DNA from: CAYVCG01 sp964449985
Lineage (GTDB): Bacteria; Bacillota; Clostridia; Lachnospirales; WRAX01
Assembly (NCBI GenBank): GCA_964449985.1
Contig: CAYVCG010000070.1
Location: forward strand, 1 to 10,344
Direction of reading: 5' to 3'
Length of the DNA: 10,344 nt
Shown: one piece after another, positions 7,168-10,344 of the stretch
Numbering within the stretch: position 1 is the first letter of the stretch
Layout: each line of letters begins with the position of its first letter
Made by a program: the position numbers and the translations under genes
The notes under the pieces: generated by a model
Seen by the model: the letters and a program-made list of their open reading frames with translations, nothing else
The model's database searches: none
What the model was told of the DNA's origin: nothing

Positions 7168-7965
7168 TTAAATCCTGTACAATTCTCTCATGACCTTTAA
7201 TTGCCGGCCAAATTCAATAAGCTTTTCAAAATTCCCTTCCTCATACAATACAAAGAATTGATTATTAAGTTCGGTAACTTCATCAATTTGGGCTGTATAG
7301 TATAACCTCTGTATATCCGCCAAGATTTCATCAATCAATACCGTCTTGTTTTGATAAACCTGCTGTGCTTCCATTATCTCTCCGCGAATCTCATTCATCT
7401 CATTATCAAGCCTTGCAGCCGCTTCTGATGATGATATAAGACGTTGCTGCAGATGCTCGGGTATCTTGCCGTTATATTTATATCTCAAAGAATGCTCAAT
7501 AGTCGCCCAGAAGTTCATAGCCATTGTTCGTATTTGTATTTCGCAAACAACCTTCGAAAAACCGAAAGCCGTTATAACGGGATAGCGAATAATAAGATGA
7601 TAGCTTCTATACCCGCTGGATTTTATATTAGTAACATAATCATGCTCTTTAATTAGCTCAAGATCTATGCCGCTTCTGTCTTTTATAAGCTCAATGACCC
7701 TCTCTATATCGCCTATAAACCGGCAGATTATCCTAATGCCTGCGATGTCCTCAATCTTTGTTGTTATATCTTCGACGGCGATTCCCTTTCTGTTGGCTTT
7801 TTCCAACAGGCTCGAAATTTTTTTCACTCTGCCGTCAACATGTTCAATAGGCGAAGGTTTATCTAGTTTTTTATACCCAGATGCAAGGCTGGAAAGCTTG
7901 ACGACAAGTTCGTCCACAGCCTGAGCATATGGCAGTAACACTTCATCCCAATTTATAACTTCCAT
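7168..7965 (-). CDS. relQ: small alarmone synthetase, GTP pyrophosphokinase (RelQ/YjbM type)
   Basis: Makes (p)ppGpp by transferring pyrophosphate from ATP to GTP or GDP: a single-domain synthetase without the HD hydrolase, TGS or ACT domains of long RelA/SpoT proteins. Motifs seen: the N-terminal NWDEVLLPYAQAVDEL (5-20), GRVKKISSLLEKA (45-57), KIEDIAGIRIICRF (70-83), the G-loop region YVTNIKSSGYRSYHLI (110-125), and EIQIRTMAMNFWATIEH (142-158) with the acidic E142. The 265-aa length is somewhat longer than classical RelQ because of a helical C-terminal tail (about 185-265). An open reading continues upstream to 8034, but AGGAG at 7976-7980 supports starting at the ATG at 7965 (ten bases) or at 7971 (four bases). 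It is divergent from dapF. The symbol follows domain architecture; RelP-type naming is less likely. Confidence 0.92.
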   Translation of the reverse strand: MEVINWDEVLLPYAQAVDELVVKLSSLASGYKKLDKPSPIEHVDGRVKKISSLLEKANRKGIAVEDITTKIEDIAGIRIICRFIGDIERVIELIKDRSGIDLELIKEHDYVTNIKSSGYRSYHLIIRYPVITAFGFSKVVCEIQIRTMAMNFWATIEHSLRYKYNGKIPEHLQQRLISSSEAAARLDNEMNEIRGEIMEAQQVYQNKTVLIDEILADIQRLYYTAQIDEVTELNNQFFVLYEEGNFEKLIEFGRQLKVMRELYRI

Positions 7966-8036
7966 AAGCATAAATCTCCTTAATTTAATGCATATACCAT
8001 ATAATCTACAAATATGGCAATATAATACTAACATCT

Positions 8037-8065
8037 ATTATAACTTTTTTCAAGCATAATGCGAA
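8037..8065 (-). promoter_or_regulatory. promoter candidate for relQ-type gene
   Basis: On the minus strand, TTCGCA (8065-8060, four of six matches to the -35 consensus) and a perfect -10 TATAAT (8042-8037) are 17 bases apart. The predicted transcript start is near 8030, giving a leader of about 65 bases before the ATG at 7965. Confidence 0.55.
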
Positions 8066-8089
8066 ATATGTCGATAGTTTTTATGCTTG
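8051..8089. repeat. inverted repeat CAAGCATAA / TTATGCTTG
   Basis: CAAGCATAA (8051-8059) and TTATGCTTG (8081-8089) are perfect 9-bp inverted copies with a 21-base spacer. The -35 element of the relQ-type promoter lies directly inside the right flank of the first arm, and the second arm ends nine bases before the plus-strand -35. About three helical turns separate the arm centres, compatible with a regulator bound to both arms or a loop. No T-tail, so not a terminator. Confidence 0.4.
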
Positions 8090-8097
8090 TAAGCCTA

Positions 8098-8126
8098 TTG
8101 ACAAATCAATATGTTTGTTGCATACT
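8098..8126 (+). promoter_or_regulatory. promoter candidate for dapF-dapL
   Basis: A perfect -35 TTGACA (8098-8103), a 17-base spacer and CATACT (8121-8126, four of six matches to TATAAT). The predicted start is near 8132, which puts the terminator-like hairpin at 8155-8235 inside the transcript and leaves about 155 bases of leader before dapF. Confidence 0.6.
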
Positions 8127-8154
8127 TAACGATATATTAATACATTTTTTGAAC

Positions 8155-8235
8155 AAAGGCGTTCATCAGATAATGCTTTGCGGGTTTTTTAGAACCGCTA
8201 TTTTAATTAGCATTATGCGATGAGCGCCTTTTTTT
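8155..8235 (+). terminator. long terminator-shaped hairpin in dapF leader (possible attenuator or short RNA end)
   Basis: The outer stem pairs AAAGGCG with CGCCTTT (8155-8161 with 8225-8231), continues through a G-T wobble into TCATC/GATGA (8163-8167 with 8219-8223), a 2x2 internal loop, and ATAATGC/GCATTAT (8170-8176 with 8210-8216). An inner hairpin GCGG/CCGC sits at 8180-8198, with a further TT/AA after one bulged G. Seven T (8229-8235) follow the stem. This is the form of an intrinsic terminator on the plus strand, but no plus-strand gene ends upstream. The TTGACA promoter 30 bases earlier suggests that it terminates a short leader RNA, or controls read-through into dapF. It is too short for a lysine riboswitch. 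Confidence 0.65.
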
Positions 8236-8288
8236 GCCGTAATATAGTGATCCAAAGCTATTTCATTATAACAAAAAGGAGCGATTAT

Positions 8289-9128
8289 ATGTTATTAAAT
8301 TTTACTAAAATGCAAGGTTGCGGTAATGATTATATTTATATCGACTGCTTTGATACAGAAATAAATTCCCCTGAAGCGCTTGCAATTACATTATCAGACA
8401 GACATTTCGGTATAGGTGGAGACGGAATTGTTTTAATAATGAAGTCATCTGTTGCAGACGCAAAAATGCGCATGTTTAATATCGACGGAAGCGAGGGAAA
8501 AATGTGCGGCAATGCTATTCGTTGCGTCGCTAAATATTTATATGACAACAAAATAGTATGTAAACAACAGCTGAGCATAGAAACATTAAGCGGAATAAAA
8601 GAGCTTTTTCTTACAGTAGCCGATTCAGTTGTTTCATCTGTTAAGGTTAATATGGGTCAAGCGGAGTTGTCTCCCGAAAAAATCCCTGTTGATCTACCAG
8701 GCGACAGCGTAATCAACAAAGAAATACAAATTGATGGCAAAAATTATCATATCACATGTGTTTCAATGGGAAACCCTCACGCTGTAGTATTTTGCGAGGA
8801 TGTGGATGGGCTTGACCTTAATCATATCGGCCCAAAATTTGAAAACAACCAACTATTCCCGGAAAGAATAAATACCGAATTTATTGTGCTTACAGGAAAA
8901 AACAGCCTTAAAATGCGCGTATGGGAACGCGGAAGTGGCGAAACACTTGCTTGCGGAACTGGAGCCTGCGCATCAGCTGTCGCCGCAGTTTTAAATGGCT
9001 ATTGCGACAAAGGCGAGGATATAACCGTCGCATTAACAGGCGGTAATCTGGTTGTAAATTATACCGATGAGGCTGTTTTTATGACTGGTGAATGCAAGAA
9101 AGTTTTTGACGGAACAATCGAAATCTAA
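8289..9128 (+). CDS. dapF: diaminopimelate epimerase
   Basis: PLP-independent racemase converting LL-diaminopimelate to meso-diaminopimelate, the direct precursor of lysine and of cross-linked peptidoglycan; cytoplasmic. The two catalytic Cys are both present in their motifs: C73 in GKMCGNAIRC and C222 in ACGTGACASA. Other conserved segments are MQGCGNDYIYID (8-19), GGDGIVLI (43-50), GNPHAVVF (161-168) and RGSGETLACGTG (214-225). The open frame reaches back to an ATG at 8220, but GGAG seven bases before the ATG at 8289, and the family start MLLNFTKMQGCGND, fix the start there, giving 279 aa, the usual length. The dapL start lies 23 bases after its stop, so the two form an operon. Expression may be governed by the hairpin in its leader. 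Confidence 0.97.
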   Translation: MLLNFTKMQGCGNDYIYIDCFDTEINSPEALAITLSDRHFGIGGDGIVLIMKSSVADAKMRMFNIDGSEGKMCGNAIRCVAKYLYDNKIVCKQQLSIETLSGIKELFLTVADSVVSSVKVNMGQAELSPEKIPVDLPGDSVINKEIQIDGKNYHITCVSMGNPHAVVFCEDVDGLDLNHIGPKFENNQLFPERINTEFIVLTGKNSLKMRVWERGSGETLACGTGACASAVAAVLNGYCDKGEDITVALTGGNLVVNYTDEAVFMTGECKKVFDGTIEI

Positions 9129-9151
9129 TATCTGGAAAGGAAAAAAACAAA

Positions 9152-10330
9152 ATGAATATAAACAAAAACTATTTAAATCTAAAAGATAGCTATCTGTTTT
9201 CCATAATCGCAAAAAAAATAAATGAATATAAAGCGGCCAATCCAAATAGCGAAGTAATACGCCTTGGTATCGGAGATGTTACATTACCTCTTGCCCCCGC
9301 TGTTATTAGCGCCATGCATGATGCCGTCTCCGAAATGGGAGATTCTTCAACATTTCGTGGTTATGGTGAGGAGCAAGGATATGGATTCTTGCGCCAGGCT
9401 ATTTGCAATTATTATGAGAAAAAGAATGTATGTCTGGACGAATCAGAGGTTTTCATAAGCGATGGAGCAAAAAGCGATTTGGGCAACATCTTGGATATTT
9501 TTGATAAAGAAAATACCGTTCTTATTCCTGATCCAGTTTATCCTGTTTATGTCGATACTAACATAATGGCGGGAAGAAATATCGTGTATTTAAACGGCAG
9601 CCCCGAGAATAAATTTCTGCCTATGCCTGACAAAAGCGTGAAAGCAGACATAATATATCTCTGCTCGCCAAACAACCCAACGGGAGCGGTGTATAACAAA
9701 CTACAGCTAAAAGAATGGGTTGATTATGCGCTTGCAAACAACGCCTTAATCCTTTTCGACAGTGCGTATGAAGCCTTTATTAAAGACGAAAGCCTGCCTA
9801 CAAGCATTTACCAAATAGACGGAGCGAAAGAATGTGCCATAGAGTTTTCCTCATTTTCAAAAACTGCTGGCTTTACTGGAACAAGATGTGGTTACACGGT
9901 AGTGCCTAATGAACTAATGAGCGATAACATTAGTCTTAATAAGCTTTGGTTGCGCAGACAAACAACAAAGTTTAACGGCGTTCCTTATATAATTCAAAAA
10001 GGAGCAGAAGCTGTTTTTTCAAACGATGGTTATACCCAAATAAATCAAGACATTGCATATTATATGGAAAATGCGCGTATTATCTCAGACAGTCTTAAAA
10101 AGCTTGGTATTTGGTTTGTCGGCGGAGAAAACTCACCATATATATGGCTTAGATGCCCAAATAATATGACGTCTTGGGAGTTTTTTGATTATCTCTTAGC
10201 AAACGCCAATGTAGTCGGAACGCCGGGATCAGGCTTTGGCACAAATGGCGAAGGCTTTTTCCGCCTAACTGCTTTTGGCGATAGAAAAAACGTTATAAAA
10301 GCAATGGAACGAATAGAAAAACTGTTTTAA
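9152..10330 (+). CDS. dapL: LL-diaminopimelate aminotransferase
   Basis: PLP-dependent class I/II aminotransferase that converts tetrahydrodipicolinate plus glutamate straight to LL-diaminopimelate, bypassing the succinylase and acetylase branches; cytoplasmic dimer. The start MNINKNYLNLKDSYLFSIIA and the segment RLGIGDVTLPLAPAV (37-51) are typical of DapL rather than other aminotransferases. The PLP site is clear: SPNNPTG (172-178), D203 and Y206 in FDSAYEAF, and the Schiff-base lysine K237 in SSFSKTAGFTGTRCGY. A FFRLTAFG segment near the C-terminus carries the carboxylate-binding Arg. At 392 aa it is a normal, complete length. AAAGG lies eleven bases before the ATG. It follows dapF by 23 bases, and its product is the substrate of DapF. 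The window ends 14 bases after the stop, so further operon members cannot be seen. Confidence 0.96.
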   Translation: MNINKNYLNLKDSYLFSIIAKKINEYKAANPNSEVIRLGIGDVTLPLAPAVISAMHDAVSEMGDSSTFRGYGEEQGYGFLRQAICNYYEKKNVCLDESEVFISDGAKSDLGNILDIFDKENTVLIPDPVYPVYVDTNIMAGRNIVYLNGSPENKFLPMPDKSVKADIIYLCSPNNPTGAVYNKLQLKEWVDYALANNALILFDSAYEAFIKDESLPTSIYQIDGAKECAIEFSSFSKTAGFTGTRCGYTVVPNELMSDNISLNKLWLRRQTTKFNGVPYIIQKGAEAVFSNDGYTQINQDIAYYMENARIISDSLKKLGIWFVGGENSPYIWLRCPNNMTSWEFFDYLLANANVVGTPGSGFGTNGEGFFRLTAFGDRKNVIKAMERIEKLF

Positions 10331-10344
10331 AAAGCCGGATAGTA

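Larger units (their letters stand above)
7966..8288. other. divergent regulatory region between relQ-type gene and dapF
   Basis: These 323 bases contain no gene I would call. They hold a minus-strand promoter (8037-8065), a plus-strand promoter (8098-8126), a 9-bp inverted repeat (8051-8089), a long terminator-shaped hairpin with T-tract (8155-8235) and the dapF ribosome binding site AAAGGAG. Open readings extending into it (RelQ-type upstream of 7965, dapF upstream of 8289) are N-terminal extensions without family similarity. Confidence 0.7.

Noticed and set aside
7966..8034. Longer start for the RelQ-type gene at 8034
   Set aside because: The extension covers the AT-rich leader and the ribosome binding site AGGAG; family similarity begins at MEVINWDE.
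8173..8223. 16-codon ATG reading inside the dapF leader hairpin, considered as a leader peptide for attenuation
   Set aside because: It contains no lysine codons or codon run linked to DAP/lysine, the nearest AAAGG is about 13 bases away, and it is buried in the stem.
8130..8235. T-box or lysine riboswitch ahead of dapF
   Set aside because: AGAACCGC resembles the T-box core, but the required TGGNACC is not matched and there is no room for a stem I. A lysine riboswitch needs a longer multi-helix aptamer than is available between promoter and hairpin.
8155..8235. Small palindromic mobile element (MITE) instead of a terminator
   Set aside because: No flanking target-site duplication, no second copy in the window, and the T7 tail directly after a GC-closed stem fits a terminator better. 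A genome-wide copy search would settle it.
8220..8288. Longer dapF start at 8220
   Set aside because: The extra 23 codons lie in the terminator stem and T-tract, lack family similarity, and the ATG at 8289 has a good ribosome binding site.

Overview
The window is AT-rich, low-GC DNA whose gene content (DapL-type lysine/meso-DAP synthesis, EFR1-type flavodoxin/ferredoxin, YgiQ radical SAM, an RsmF-like methyltransferase with C-terminal extensions, a stand-alone RelQ-type alarmone synthetase) and AGGAG-like ribosome binding sites point to a Gram-positive anaerobe of the Clostridia (Firmicutes/Bacillota). This is inferred from family distribution and composition, not from a database match. A run of exactly 100 N (1453-1552) shows a draft scaffold join, so the source may be a metagenome-assembled genome.

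Layout. (1) 1-3477, minus strand: a probable four-gene operon read right to left: ACT-domain protein, a three-helix membrane protein with an extracytoplasmic tail (unrecognised), an EFR1 flavodoxin/ferredoxin interrupted by the gap, and YgiQ radical SAM, which runs off the left edge. Spacings are 12, 57 and 10 bases, and a good promoter lies at 3562-3591. (2) 3599-5780, minus strand: proC, then an RsmB/RsmF-family rRNA m5C methyltransferase. (3) 5781-6104: AT-rich divergent intergenic region. (4) 6105-6338, plus strand: small acidic protein of unknown function, converging on (5) a metallophosphoesterase (6396-7088, minus), with a shared hairpin terminator between them. (6) 7168-7965, minus strand: RelQ-type (p)ppGpp synthetase with its own terminator and promoter. 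(7) 7966-8288: divergent regulatory region with promoters on both strands, short dyads, and a long terminator-shaped hairpin with a T7 tail just before dapF. (8) 8289-10330, plus strand: dapF and dapL.

How the genes work together: DapL converts tetrahydrodipicolinate directly to LL-diaminopimelate and DapF epimerises it to meso-diaminopimelate for lysine and cell wall, so the plus-strand pair encodes two consecutive steps. ProC makes proline. The rest is housekeeping (rRNA methylation, stringent response, redox and radical chemistry). I see no mobile element, CRISPR array, tRNA, rRNA or clear defence system. The main candidate for something undescribed is the terminator-like leader of dapF-dapL, followed by the unknown membrane protein and the unknown small acidic protein.
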